Source of the DNA: Bradyrhizobium iriomotense
GTDB lineage: Bacteria > Pseudomonadota > Alphaproteobacteria > Rhizobiales > Xanthobacteraceae
DNA: 64,000 nt
Direction: 5' to 3'
NCBI RefSeq assembly: GCF_030160715.1
Contig: NZ_BSOW01000030.1
Location: 62,001-126,000, forward strand
Position numbers and translations under genes: made by a program. Positions 9,291 through 18,199 of this stretch are shown piece by piece; position 1 is the first letter of the stretch; each line of letters begins with the position of its first letter. The notes under the pieces are model-generated. The model ran no database searches and was not told the DNA's origin. It worked only from the letters and a program-made list of their open reading frames with translations.

Positions 9291-10130
9291 TTGTCCCTTC
9301 ATCGATTAGATGAAGACAGTGTTGCTGGTCAGACCTCTGAGCCAGATCTGGCGCACTGTCCGTTTCACGACGATAAATCCCACGCGCGACTTGGCGAAAG
9401 GAAGACGCTGGTACTCACCGGCGCCTCGCGCGGCATCGGTCACGCTACGGGTAAATTGTTCTCCGAAGCTGGTTGGCAAATCATCTCCTGCTCGCGACAG
9501 CCCTTCGATGACCGTCGATGTCCATGGGATTCGGGAATCAACAACCACGTGCAGGTGGAGCTAAGCGATCACAGCGCGTTGCCGCGCGCGATTGCCGAGA
9601 TCAAGGAGCGGCTCAACGGAGAGCCGCTTCACGCCCTGGTCAACAATGCCGGAATTTCCCCAAAGGCACCAGATGGCGGTCGGCTGAATTCGTTGACGAC
9701 ATCCATCGGAACCTGGATGAGCGTGTTTCACGTCAATTTGGTCGCGCCGATTCTACTTGCGCAAGGTCTATTCGAAGAATTGAAAGTGGCATCCGGCTCG
9801 ATCGTCAATGTCACCTCAATCGTTGGCACTCGTGTGCATCCTTTCGCAGGTACTGCCTATGCGACCTCTAAGGCGGCGCTCGCCTGCCTCACGCGCGAGA
9901 TGGCGCATGACTACGCGCCGTTCGGCATTCGGGTCAACGCGATCGCGCCCGGCGAGATCAAGACCGACATTCTGTCAGCTGAAACTGAAGCGAGGTTGGC
10001 ACCGATTATACCGCTACACCGTGTCGGCACGCCGGATGAGGTCGCGAAGGTTATCTTCTTCCTCTGCTCCAGCGCCGCTAGCTACGTCACAGGTGCGGAA
10101 GTGCCAATCAATGGCGGACAACACGTGTGA
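9291..10130 (+). CDS. fixR: FixR, short-chain dehydrogenase/reductase family
   Basis: A 279-residue SDR protein: TGASRGIG nucleotide-binding motif, NNAG, and the YATSK active-site Tyr-Lys. The start is a TTG with AAGGAG 6 bases upstream; no in-frame ATG fits. In B. japonicum fixR is the first gene of the fixR-nifA operon and its enzymatic role is unclear. Here no nifA follows: the next gene, 470 bases on, is a ferredoxin. Promoter elements (NifA site, RegR-like box, -24/-12) are intact. The fixR name rests on sequence style plus promoter type and could be wrong if this is another SDR. Confidence 0.75.
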   Translation: MSLHRLDEDSVAGQTSEPDLAHCPFHDDKSHARLGERKTLVLTGASRGIGHATGKLFSEAGWQIISCSRQPFDDRRCPWDSGINNHVQVELSDHSALPRAIAEIKERLNGEPLHALVNNAGISPKAPDGGRLNSLTTSIGTWMSVFHVNLVAPILLAQGLFEELKVASGSIVNVTSIVGTRVHPFAGTAYATSKAALACLTREMAHDYAPFGIRVNAIAPGEIKTDILSAETEARLAPIIPLHRVGTPDEVAKVIFFLCSSAASYVTGAEVPINGGQHV

Positions 10131-10540
10131 TACTGCCGGTGTGGTTCATCGCGGATTTGATGCGCTCATCAAGACGAGATCTCGGTTGTCCTGGTGCAAT
10201 GTCAATTCTAATGTCGCAAACTGGCCAAGTCGTCGAAGACGACAACAGAGTGCCGATAAGCCGACAATGTAAAGTGGAGTTCCCGCGTGACCCGGCACGA
10301 AGTAAAAAAGTCTAAGCCTCCTCGGATGTTCCCGGCCTAAGGCGGCGGCTGTCGCTGCGGGCAGATCCGCCGAGCCAAAGTCGGCGCGCGCGAATGCCCG
10401 CTCGCAGATCGACTCCACGCTCAAGAGAGCCCCGTCGAATTCAAACGGTTCTGATAAGACGATGCCGATTGCAAGGTGGTGTATTGCCGGCGACGACAGA
10501 CTTGCGAAAGTCGGTGTCGAGAGTTCCAGTCTCTCACGTG
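10131..10540. other. Spacer where nifA would be expected after fixR
   Basis: I compared the frames with the known NifA domain motifs (GESGTGKE, GAFTGA, C-terminal HTH) and found none. The stretch holds no recognisable gene. Confidence 0.5.
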
Positions 10541-10556
10541 TGGCACGAGGCTTGAA
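10541..10556 (+). promoter_or_regulatory. Weak sigma54-like promoter upstream of fdxN copy 1
   Basis: TGGCAC-N5-TTGAA: the -24 half is perfect but the -12 GC is GA. No TGT-N10-ACA site was found upstream. Confidence 0.5.
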
Positions 10557-10600
10557 AGGCAGGTGTCGAGCGCACTGCTTAATCCTAGGAGTCGCAGTCC

Positions 10601-10795
10601 ATGGCCTACAAGATCGTCGCTTCGCAATGCTCGGTTTGCGGTGCATGTGAGTTCGAGTGTCCGAACGGCGCGATCAGCCTCAAGCGCGACATCTATGTAA
10701 TCGATCCGGAAAAGTGCACAGAGTGCAAGGGGCATTCCGATACACCGCAATGCGCGATGGTCTGTCCAGTCGAGGACACATGCGTTCCCGCCTGA
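10601..10795 (+). CDS. fdxN: 2[4Fe-4S] ferredoxin, FdxN type (copy 1)
   Basis: A 64-residue bacterial-type ferredoxin. The first cluster motif is CSVCGACEFEC; the second is CTECKGH...CAMVCPVEDTC with the insertion typical of nif ferredoxins. It should carry low-potential electrons, for example to NifB or nitrogenase reductase. AGGAG lies 11 bases before ATG 10601. It closely resembles the fdxN behind nifB at 27808, so the window holds two. Its position behind fixR is unusual, since nifA is expected there. Confidence 0.9.
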   Translation: MAYKIVASQCSVCGACEFECPNGAISLKRDIYVIDPEKCTECKGHSDTPQCAMVCPVEDTCVPA

Positions 10796-11520
10796 CAATG
10801 TTCATCGAGATATCATCGCCGATAAGAGCAAATCGAAAGAGTGTGAGTGTCGGCGCATCCCCGCCGAGCGTCGAGTGGCGTAGCCGGCTTGCGGCAACCT
10901 TGAAATTGCGTGCGTCAGCGGCGTTATGGCCAGCGGCCAATAGGGCGCACACTCTCGAAGGCAGACCGAGGCGATAACATCGGTTCGCATGCGGAGTAGT
11001 GGATGGTAGCGGCTCACAAGCAGTCGAGCGGGTCGGCGGCATTGACGTGGACCAATCGCAACCGTGAGGCTCTGATAGATCCTTGAAGGACTAAGAGGTT
11101 GCCGGCGAAAGAATGAGCTCGCTTGGATGCTTCCCATGGTACCAGGAGGGCTATTTCCGCTCGCTGATCATGACCGAGCTGGTCCGGCGCGCGTTGACTA
11201 TCCGACAATCGAGTTTCAGGCATCCACTACTACGCGGGGCCGAGGTCGAGAAACGCGGTCGTCTCGCTAGGCAAGGCCGATTGAGATCCGGAAGACCTAC
11301 AAGCATGCTATTCCCCTCCGCCAGGTCGGGATGCTTCAGATCTGTCCCCACGAATTGCGCTCGAAGCGGTCTTCAAACCGGTATCTATAGTCCGGCCCCT
11401 CAAGGCGGAGCCGATGAAGAGGGCGTCATTTTCATGTCGGTTGCGAAGCCGTCCCGCGAGCATCGTGAGCTGGTGCAGGTCGGCTGCAACTAGGCCATCC
11501 AAAGTCGGCGTAAGAGGTTT
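10796..11520. other. 725-bp stretch without recognisable gene
   Basis: A plus-strand frame at 11113-11493 has no ribosome site or familiar sequence. No promoter of the NifA/sigma54 type was seen. Probably debris from rearrangement between fdxN and the receiver gene. Confidence 0.35.
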
Positions 11521-11958
11521 CTAATCCAACCTGACGGGAATGAGACGGGATGGTCCGTCGTGAGAGACCGGTGCACCCAACGCTATCCTGACGGCCTCGC
11601 AGACAGAACTGAAGGAGATCGGATTGCTGATGACCCCATGTGCACCCCGTTCAAGTCCTGTCTGCACCAGGGGATCGGAGTTCCGCTCCGCTACGAGCAG
11701 GATCTTGGGACTTGCGAATACCTTGATGAGTTCGTCCAGGATTGCCTCTCCTCGATCCCGCAGGATGGCGATGCCGATCAGAACCACGTCGGGAGTGTTC
11801 ATTGGCGACGTCATGGCGTCATCCACAGAGGCAAAAGCGTGTGTCTGGTAGCGCTCACGTAGGATGTAGTCGAGCGCGGAACGTACAACCTGCTCAGGTT
11901 CGATCAGGAGAATGCTCGGACCGTCACTCCTCGTACAAGTCTCGGTGTCGAACCGCAT
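11521..11958 (-). CDS. Degenerate response-regulator receiver (pseudo-receiver)
   Basis: A 145-residue single receiver-fold protein with no output domain. Strand and helix pattern follow CheY: SILLIEPEQVVRSALDY (beta1), PDVVLIGIAILRDRGE (beta3) and GAHGVISNPISF (beta5). Key residues differ: the phospho-acceptor Asp of beta3 is Gly, the acidic pair is only partly kept (E-P-E), and the beta5 Lys is Asn. It is therefore unlikely to be phosphorylated and may act by protein binding. ATG 11958 is chosen over 11988 because a sigma54 promoter at 11992-12007 would start the transcript near 11980. It is divergent from nifH1 and may share its NifA site. Confidence 0.7.
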   Translation of the reverse strand: MRFDTETCTRSDGPSILLIEPEQVVRSALDYILRERYQTHAFASVDDAMTSPMNTPDVVLIGIAILRDRGEAILDELIKVFASPKILLVAERNSDPLVQTGLERGAHGVISNPISFSSVCEAVRIALGAPVSHDGPSRLIPVRLD

Positions 11959-11991
11959 GATACCCTCTGCGCATTGATTAATACGCATCGA

Positions 11992-12007
11992 AGCAAGCTC
12001 CGTACCG
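11992..12007 (-). promoter_or_regulatory. Sigma54 promoter of the pseudo-receiver gene
   Basis: On the minus strand CGGTAC-N5-TTGCT, GG-N10-GC. The NifA site at 12121-12136 lies 114 bases upstream of it. Confidence 0.65.
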
Positions 12008-12120
12008 TAGCTGTTCAACCGTGTGCGAACGAAAACTGTCGATTTCGTTCGTCGGGCAAAGCAAAGCGTTTGCCCTGTTTCAGACAAGCGAGTGCGACCG
12101 CTCAGGTCGAAAATTGCCGA

Positions 12121-12136
12121 TGTCGGACTTGCGACA
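12121..12136. promoter_or_regulatory. NifA site between pseudo-receiver and nifH1
   Basis: TGTCGGACTTGCGACA, a perfect TGT-N10-ACA, 60 bases before the nifH1 -24 element. Being symmetrical it could serve both divergent promoters. Confidence 0.85.
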
Positions 12137-12196
12137 ATGGCCCCCTGCAACCGGTATCTATCTCCACTTGCACTGTTATTTGTTTCGAGCGGGCGC

Positions 12197-12212
12197 TGGC
12201 ACGCTCGTTGCA
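12197..12212 (+). promoter_or_regulatory. Sigma54 promoter of nifH1
   Basis: TGGCAC-N5-TTGCA, a consensus -24/-12 element. Confidence 0.9.
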
Positions 12213-12339
12213 AAAGTCGTTATGCAACGGCCCGGCTGTCGGCCTTTGTATCTCACCGAGCTGCGAATGCGGCGAGCCGAGTGATGGGATTACGAGAGTA
12301 CGCAGTACGCAGATCATCAATTGATCGATGGAGAGCAAC

Positions 12340-13230
12340 ATGTCGTCACTGAGACAAATCGCGTTTTACGGCAAGGGTGGTATCGGCAAATCGACCACAT
12401 CACAGAACACGCTCGCAGCGCTTGCCGAGATGGGTCACAAGATCTTGATCGTCGGCTGCGATCCGAAGGCCGACTCGACCCGCCTGATCCTGCACGCCAA
12501 GGCACAGGACACGATCTTGAGTCTCGCGGCGAGCGCCGGCAGCGTCGAAGATCTCGAGATCGAAGACGTCTTGAAGGTCGGTTATAAGGATATCCGCTGC
12601 GTCGAATCCGGTGGTCCGGAGCCGGGCGTCGGGTGCGCTGGCCGGGGCGTCATTACGTCGATTAACTTCTTGGAAGAGAACGGCGCCTACGAGAACATCG
12701 ATTACGTGTCCTACGACGTGCTCGGCGACGTCGTCTGCGGCGGCTTTGCGATGCCGATACGCGAGAACAAGGCGCAAGAGATCTACATCGTCATGTCCGG
12801 CGAGATGATGGCGATGTACGCGGCCAACAACATCTCCAAGGGCATTCTGAAGTATGCCAATTCCGGCGGCGTGCGGCTCGGCGGCTTGGTCTGCAATGAG
12901 CGGCAGACCGACAAGGAGCTGGAGCTGGCGGAAGCGCTCGCCAAGAAGCTCGGCACCCAGCTGATCTACTTTGTCCCCCGCGACAACATCGTCCAACATG
13001 CCGAGCTACGCCGCATGACGGTGCTGGAATATGCGCCGGACTCCAAGCAGGCGGAACACTATCGCAATCTCGCGTCCAAAGTTCACAACAATGGCGGCAA
13101 GGGCATTATCCCGACGCCGATCAGCATGGACGAACTTGAGGATATGCTGATGGAGCACGGCATCATGAAGCCAATCGACGAAAGCCAGGTTGGAAAGACC
13201 GCTTCCGAACTCGTCACCCTTTCGGCCTGA
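12340..13230 (+). CDS. nifH: Nitrogenase iron protein NifH (copy 1)
   Basis: A 296-residue dinitrogenase reductase that passes electrons to NifDK with MgATP hydrolysis and is also needed for cofactor maturation. The P-loop GKGGIGKST, the cluster cysteines in GVGCAGRG and VVCGGFAMP, and the CAGRG arginine used for ADP-ribosylation elsewhere are all present. The start ATG 12340 has GGAGAG 6 bases before; an in-frame ATG at 12328 has no comparable site. It heads nifHDKENX and has a full NifA/sigma54 promoter. Copy 2 at 33715 differs at only six bases of the coding sequence. Confidence 0.98.
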   Translation: MSSLRQIAFYGKGGIGKSTTSQNTLAALAEMGHKILIVGCDPKADSTRLILHAKAQDTILSLAASAGSVEDLEIEDVLKVGYKDIRCVESGGPEPGVGCAGRGVITSINFLEENGAYENIDYVSYDVLGDVVCGGFAMPIRENKAQEIYIVMSGEMMAMYAANNISKGILKYANSGGVRLGGLVCNERQTDKELELAEALAKKLGTQLIYFVPRDNIVQHAELRRMTVLEYAPDSKQAEHYRNLASKVHNNGGKGIIPTPISMDELEDMLMEHGIMKPIDESQVGKTASELVTLSA

Positions 13231-13306
13231 ACTCACACCTCATATTCGGTGCGTTTCGAGAAAGCGTTGGCCCGAAGCCACAAAGAGCAATCAGAAGGAT
13301 ATTCGC

Positions 13307-14809
13307 ATGAGCCTGGCATCCACCCAGAGCGTCGCAGAGATCAAGGCACGCAACAAGCAATTGATTGACCAAGTCTTGAAGGTCTATCCCGAGAAGACCG
13401 CAAAACGCCGTGCCAAGCACCTTAACGTGCACGAGCTTGGTAAGTCGGACTGCGGCGTTAAGTCGAATCTCAAATCGATCCCCGGCGTAATGACCATTCG
13501 AGGCTGCGCCTATGCCGGTTCGAAGGGTGTGGTGTGGGGTCCGATCAAGGACATGATCCACATTAGCCATGGCCCCGTCGGTTGTGGCCAGTATTCCTGG
13601 GGATCGCGACGCAACTATTATGTTGGCACCACCGGTATCGATACCTTTGGAACTATGCAGTTCACCTCCGACTTCCAGGAAAAGGACATTGTCTTCGGGG
13701 GCGACAAGAAGCTCGTCAAGGTGATCGACGAGATCCAGGACTTGTTCCCGCTCAGCCGCGGAATCACCATCCAGTCGGAATGTCCGATCGGCCTGATAGG
13801 GGATGACATAGAGGCAGTTTCGAGGGCAAAGTCGAAGGAATACGGCGGCAAGACTATCGTGCCCGTGCGCTGCGAAGGATTCCGCGGCGTATCGCAGTCG
13901 TTGGGTCACCACATCGCTAACGATGCCGTACGCGACTGGATCTTCGACAAGATCACCCCTGAGACAGAGCGACGATTTGAATCCACGCCCTATGACGTTG
14001 CTATCATCGGCGACTACAACATCGGCGGCGATGCCTGGTCGTCTCGCATCCTCCTTGAGGAAATGGGCCTGCGCGTGATTGCGCAGTGGTCGGGCGACGG
14101 TAGCCTCGCCGAACTTGAAGCGACGCCGAAGGCGAAGCTGAACATCCTGCACTGCTATCGTTCGATGAATTACATCTCTCGCCACATGGAGGAGAAGTTC
14201 GGCATTCCCTGGTGCGAATATAACTTCTTTGGCCCATCCAAAATCGCGGACTCGCTGCGTAAGGTCGCGAGCTTCTTCGACGACAAGATTAAGGAGGGAG
14301 CCGAGCGCGTCATCTCCAAATACCAGCCACTCATGGATGCTGTCATCGCCAAGTACCGGCCGCGGCTAGAAGGCAAATCCGTGATGCTCTTCGTTGGCGG
14401 CCTGCGGCCTCGGCACGTGATTGGCGCCTATGAAGATCTCGGTATGGAGGTTGTCGGGACCGGCTACGAATTTGGTCACAACGACGATTATCAGCGTACC
14501 GCCCAGCATTACGTCAAGGACGGAACGTTGATTTACGACGATGTCACTGGCTACGAATTCGAGCGCTTCGTCGAGAAGATCCAGCCCGACCTCGTCGGTT
14601 CGGGCATCAAGGAGAAGTACGTTTTCCAGAAGATGGGCGTGCCGTTCCGGCAGATGCACTCCTGGGACTATTCGGGTCCTTATCATGGCTATGATGGGTT
14701 CGCGATCTTCGCCCGCGACATGGATATGGCAATCAATTCCCCGATCTGGAAGAAGACCAGGGCACCTTGGAAGGATGCCCCGCGTCCGAGCCTGATGGCG
14801 GCGGAATAA
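13307..14809 (+). CDS. nifD: Nitrogenase MoFe protein alpha chain
   Basis: A 500-residue subunit holding FeMo-co and half of the P-cluster. P-cluster ligands Cys67 (RGCAYAG) and Cys93 (PVGCGQ) and the third cysteine in QSECPIGL are present, as is HSWDYSGPYHG near residue 450, which carries the FeMo-co histidine. Length is normal for the group. ATG 13307 follows AGAAGGA. It lies 76 bases after nifH1, without terminator, so the two should be cotranscribed. In B. japonicum USDA 110 nifH is separate from nifDK; here the classical order is kept. Confidence 0.98.
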   Translation: MSLASTQSVAEIKARNKQLIDQVLKVYPEKTAKRRAKHLNVHELGKSDCGVKSNLKSIPGVMTIRGCAYAGSKGVVWGPIKDMIHISHGPVGCGQYSWGSRRNYYVGTTGIDTFGTMQFTSDFQEKDIVFGGDKKLVKVIDEIQDLFPLSRGITIQSECPIGLIGDDIEAVSRAKSKEYGGKTIVPVRCEGFRGVSQSLGHHIANDAVRDWIFDKITPETERRFESTPYDVAIIGDYNIGGDAWSSRILLEEMGLRVIAQWSGDGSLAELEATPKAKLNILHCYRSMNYISRHMEEKFGIPWCEYNFFGPSKIADSLRKVASFFDDKIKEGAERVISKYQPLMDAVIAKYRPRLEGKSVMLFVGGLRPRHVIGAYEDLGMEVVGTGYEFGHNDDYQRTAQHYVKDGTLIYDDVTGYEFERFVEKIQPDLVGSGIKEKYVFQKMGVPFRQMHSWDYSGPYHGYDGFAIFARDMDMAINSPIWKKTRAPWKDAPRPSLMAAE

Positions 14810-14856
14810 GTGCGCCGGTCCAGACGATCGAACACGAATCTAACAAGGACGCCACG

Positions 14857-16416
14857 ATGACACAGAATGCCGAAAACGTGCTCGATCATTTCGAGCTATT
14901 CCGAGGGCCCGAATACCAGCAAATGCTGGCGAACAAAAGAGCGCTCTTCGAGAATGCGCATGATCCCGCGGAGGTCGAACGTATCCGCGAATGGGCCAAA
15001 ACTCCCGAATATCGCGAAAAGAACTTCGCGCGCGAGGAACTGACTATCAATCCGGCCAAGGCGTGCCAACCGTTGGGAGCCGTGTTTGCCTCGGTCGGAT
15101 TCGAGAGCACGTTACCTTTCGTCCACGGCTCACAGGGCTGCGTCGCCTACTATCGAAGCCACCTGTCGCGGCACTTCAAGGAACCAACCTCCTGTGTTTC
15201 CTCGTCGATGACCGAAGATGCAGCTGTATTCGGCGGTCTCAATAACATGATCGATGGGCTGGCCAACAGCTACAACATGTACAAGCCGAAGATGATCGCG
15301 GTCTCGACCACGTGCATGGCGGAAGTGATCGGCGACGATCTCAACGCCTTCATCAAGACGTCGAAAGAGAAAGGCTCGGTTCCGGCCAAGTTCGACGTTC
15401 CCTTCGCTCATACACCCGCCTTCGTCGGTAGCCATGTCACCGGTTATGACAACGCCCTAAAAGGTATCATCGAGTATTTCTGGGACGGCAAAGCCGGTTC
15501 TGAGCCAAAGCTCGAGCGCCAGCCGAACAAGAAGATCAACTTCGTAGGCGGCTTCGACGGCTACACCGTGGGCAATATCCGCGAGATAAAGCGCATTTTT
15601 GAGTTGATGGGCATCGAGTACACGATCCTCGCTGATAACAGCGACGTGTTCGACACGCCGACTGACGGTGAGTTCCGCATGTATGAAGGCGGGACTACGC
15701 TGAAGGACGCCGCAAATGCCATCAATGCCAAGGCGACCGTCTCTATGCAGCAATATTGCACGGAAAAAACGCTGGCCTTCATCGAGAGCCATGGCCAGCA
15801 AGTCGTTGCGTTCAACCATCCGGTCGGCGTCAGCGCGACCGACGACTTCCTGATGACGTTGTCGCGCATTACGGGAAAATCAATCCCGAAGGGCCTGGAA
15901 CAGGAGCGCGGTCGTCTGGTCGACGCCATGGCGGACTCCAGTGCACACATTCACGGTAAGAAGTTCGCAATCTATGGCGATCCCGACCTTTGCTATGGCT
16001 TAGCAGGCTTCCTGCTCGAGCTCGGCGCCGAACCCACACACGTCCTATCGACCAACGGAACTAAGGCCTGGGAAGAGAAGATGCAGGCGCTATTTGCCGG
16101 TTCGCAGTTCGGCAAGGACTGTCATGCCTATCCAGGTAGGGACCTTTGGCACATGCGTTCGCTTCTGTTCACAGAGCCGGTCGATTTTCTGATCGGCAAC
16201 ACCTACGGCAAGTATCTGGAGCGCGACACCGGCACGCCGCTGATCCGAATCGGCTTCCCCGTGTTCGATCGTCACCATCATCACCGCTATCCGGTGTGGG
16301 GCTATCAGGGCGGCATGAATGTGCTGGTGAAGATACTCGACAAGATATTTGAGGAGATCGACAAGAACACCAACGTAGTGGGTAAAACCGACTACAGCTT
16401 CGACATCATCCGCTGA
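14857..16416 (+). CDS. nifK: Nitrogenase MoFe protein beta chain
   Basis: A 519-residue partner of NifD, forming the alpha2beta2 MoFe protein. P-cluster cysteines are Cys70 (KACQPLG), Cys95 (GSQGCVAYY) and the one in STTCMAE near residue 153. ATG 14857 is preceded by AAGGA at 10 bases and lies 47 bases after nifD. The frame runs open upstream into nifD, which is not coding in this frame. It is intact to the C-terminal DIIR. Confidence 0.98.
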   Translation: MTQNAENVLDHFELFRGPEYQQMLANKRALFENAHDPAEVERIREWAKTPEYREKNFAREELTINPAKACQPLGAVFASVGFESTLPFVHGSQGCVAYYRSHLSRHFKEPTSCVSSSMTEDAAVFGGLNNMIDGLANSYNMYKPKMIAVSTTCMAEVIGDDLNAFIKTSKEKGSVPAKFDVPFAHTPAFVGSHVTGYDNALKGIIEYFWDGKAGSEPKLERQPNKKINFVGGFDGYTVGNIREIKRIFELMGIEYTILADNSDVFDTPTDGEFRMYEGGTTLKDAANAINAKATVSMQQYCTEKTLAFIESHGQQVVAFNHPVGVSATDDFLMTLSRITGKSIPKGLEQERGRLVDAMADSSAHIHGKKFAIYGDPDLCYGLAGFLLELGAEPTHVLSTNGTKAWEEKMQALFAGSQFGKDCHAYPGRDLWHMRSLLFTEPVDFLIGNTYGKYLERDTGTPLIRIGFPVFDRHHHHRYPVWGYQGGMNVLVKILDKIFEEIDKNTNVVGKTDYSFDIIR

Positions 16417-16519
16417 TGCGAGCGTGTCTCCGCCTCATCGCCGCGCGGCGCGGCCGTGAGGTGGGGATCTACACCTCGACCGTGCCAGGACCACAAACCA
16501 TCCGCGGAAGGAGACTACC

Positions 16520-18178
16520 GTGACTTCGCTCTCGGCCACGATCCAGGACGCCTTCAATGAGGCGGCCTGCGCCAAGAACGCCAACAAGTCGGAGGCCGCG
16601 CGCAAGAAAGGCTGCACCAAGCAGCTGCAGCCGGGCGGGGTCGCTGGAGGCTGCGCCTTTGATGGCGCCAAGATTGCGCTACAGCCATTTACCGATGTCG
16701 CTCATCTCGTTCACGGCCCGATCGCGTGCGAAGGCAATTCCTGGGACAATCGCGGCTCTGCCTCCTCAGGGCCCGATCTCTGGCGCAGGAGCTTTACGAC
16801 CGACATGCATGAGATCGATGTCGTGTTCGGCGGCGAGAAGCGGCTGTACAAAGCCATCAAGGAAATCATCGACAAGTATGATCCGCCGGCGATCTTCGTC
16901 TACCAGACCTGCGTGCCGGCCATGATCGGTGACGACATCAATGCGGTCTGCAAGTTCGCGGCGGCAAGATTCGGCAGGTCCGTCATTCCCGTCAATTCGC
17001 CGGGATTTGTCGGTTCGAAGAACCTCGGCAACAAGCTCGCCGGTGAAGCGCTGCTGGAATACGTGATTGGCACCCAGGAGCCAGATCGCACAACGCCATA
17101 CGATATCAATCTCATCGGCGAATACAATTTGTCCGGCGAGCTCTGGCAGATCAAGCCACTGCTGGACGAAATCGGCATTCGCATTCTGTCCTGCATCTCC
17201 GGCGATGGCAAATATCGCGAGGTCGCTTGCTCCCATCGGGCGCGCGTCGCTATGATGGTGTGCTCCAAGGCCATGATCAACGTCGCGCGCAAGATGAGGG
17301 AGCGCTACGGCATCCCATTCTTCGAAGGGTCATTCTACGGGATCCAGGATACCAGCGAGGCTTTGCGAAAGATCGCGCTCATGCTGATCGAGCGCGGCGC
17401 TCCACCCCAACTGCTGGAGCGCACCGAGGCTGCAGTCGCACGCGAGGAAGCAAAGGCCTTCGCTGCGATCGAGCGCTTCAAGACGCGCTTTGCAGGCAAG
17501 AAGGTTTTGCTCGTCACTGGCGGCGTGAAGTCATGGTCGGTGGTCGCGGCTCTGCAGGAGGCAGGGCTCGAGATTGTTGGCACTTCGGTCAAGAAATCGA
17601 CCAGCGAAGATAAGGAGCGTATTCAAAAATTGATGGGTCATGATGCCCACATGATCGAGGATCTTACGCCGCGTGAAATGTACAAGATGCTCAAGGAGGC
17701 GAAGGCGGATATCATGCTGTCGGGCGGCAAGTCGCAGTTCGTCGCCCTGAAGGCGGCTATGCCGTGGCTCGACATCAATCAGGAACGCTGCCACGCCTAT
17801 ATGGGCTATGTCGGCATCGTGAAGCTCATGGAAGAGATCGATAAGGCGCTCTACAATCCGATATGGGATCAGCTCCGTACGCCCGCGCCGTGGGATAACG
17901 CGGAGGGCAATTGGCAAGCAAAGGCGCTTGCGCAAGTGCATGTGTCGGCCACCGGGGGGGCGCCGAGCTCGGTCGGTGCCGAGAAGGCCCCGCACGCCAA
18001 GAGAACCCGCTCGCGCAAGACGGTCGAGCTCAGCATCATCGAGGATTGCGTTCCTGCTCACGGCTCAACCGCTGTCGATACTATGGCGCAGGACACCAAC
18101 GCTTCCGCCGCTTCTAAGCGAGCGAGCGAGAATAAGATGCCGGCCCAGCCTGTGTCCGCGCTGCAGGCGGCAGAGTAG
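16520..18178 (+). CDS. nifE: Nitrogenase cofactor scaffold protein NifE
   Basis: A 552-residue NifD homologue which with NifN forms the scaffold on which NifB-co becomes FeMo-co. Conserved cysteines appear in GGCAFDGAK, GPIACEGNSW and YQTCVPAMIGDD. The core ends near residue 480; the remaining about 70 residues are a low-complexity tail rich in Ala, Ser, Lys and Arg, a feature also seen in Bradyrhizobium NifE. The start is GTG 16520 with GGAAGGAG just upstream. It follows nifK by about 100 bases containing an imperfect GC-rich inverted repeat. Confidence 0.97.
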   Translation: MTSLSATIQDAFNEAACAKNANKSEAARKKGCTKQLQPGGVAGGCAFDGAKIALQPFTDVAHLVHGPIACEGNSWDNRGSASSGPDLWRRSFTTDMHEIDVVFGGEKRLYKAIKEIIDKYDPPAIFVYQTCVPAMIGDDINAVCKFAAARFGRSVIPVNSPGFVGSKNLGNKLAGEALLEYVIGTQEPDRTTPYDINLIGEYNLSGELWQIKPLLDEIGIRILSCISGDGKYREVACSHRARVAMMVCSKAMINVARKMRERYGIPFFEGSFYGIQDTSEALRKIALMLIERGAPPQLLERTEAAVAREEAKAFAAIERFKTRFAGKKVLLVTGGVKSWSVVAALQEAGLEIVGTSVKKSTSEDKERIQKLMGHDAHMIEDLTPREMYKMLKEAKADIMLSGGKSQFVALKAAMPWLDINQERCHAYMGYVGIVKLMEEIDKALYNPIWDQLRTPAPWDNAEGNWQAKALAQVHVSATGGAPSSVGAEKAPHAKRTRSRKTVELSIIEDCVPAHGSTAVDTMAQDTNASAASKRASENKMPAQPVSALQAAE

Positions 18179-18199
18179 GGCGTAAGCAGGGGGCAAGCT

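Noticed and set aside
10131..10600. Possible nifA remnant after fixR
   Set aside because: No GAF, AAA or HTH motif of NifA in any frame; similarity of Ala/Arg-rich stretches is only compositional.
13214..14185. 323-codon minus frame opposite nifD
   Set aside because: Antisense shadow produced by the codon bias of nifD.
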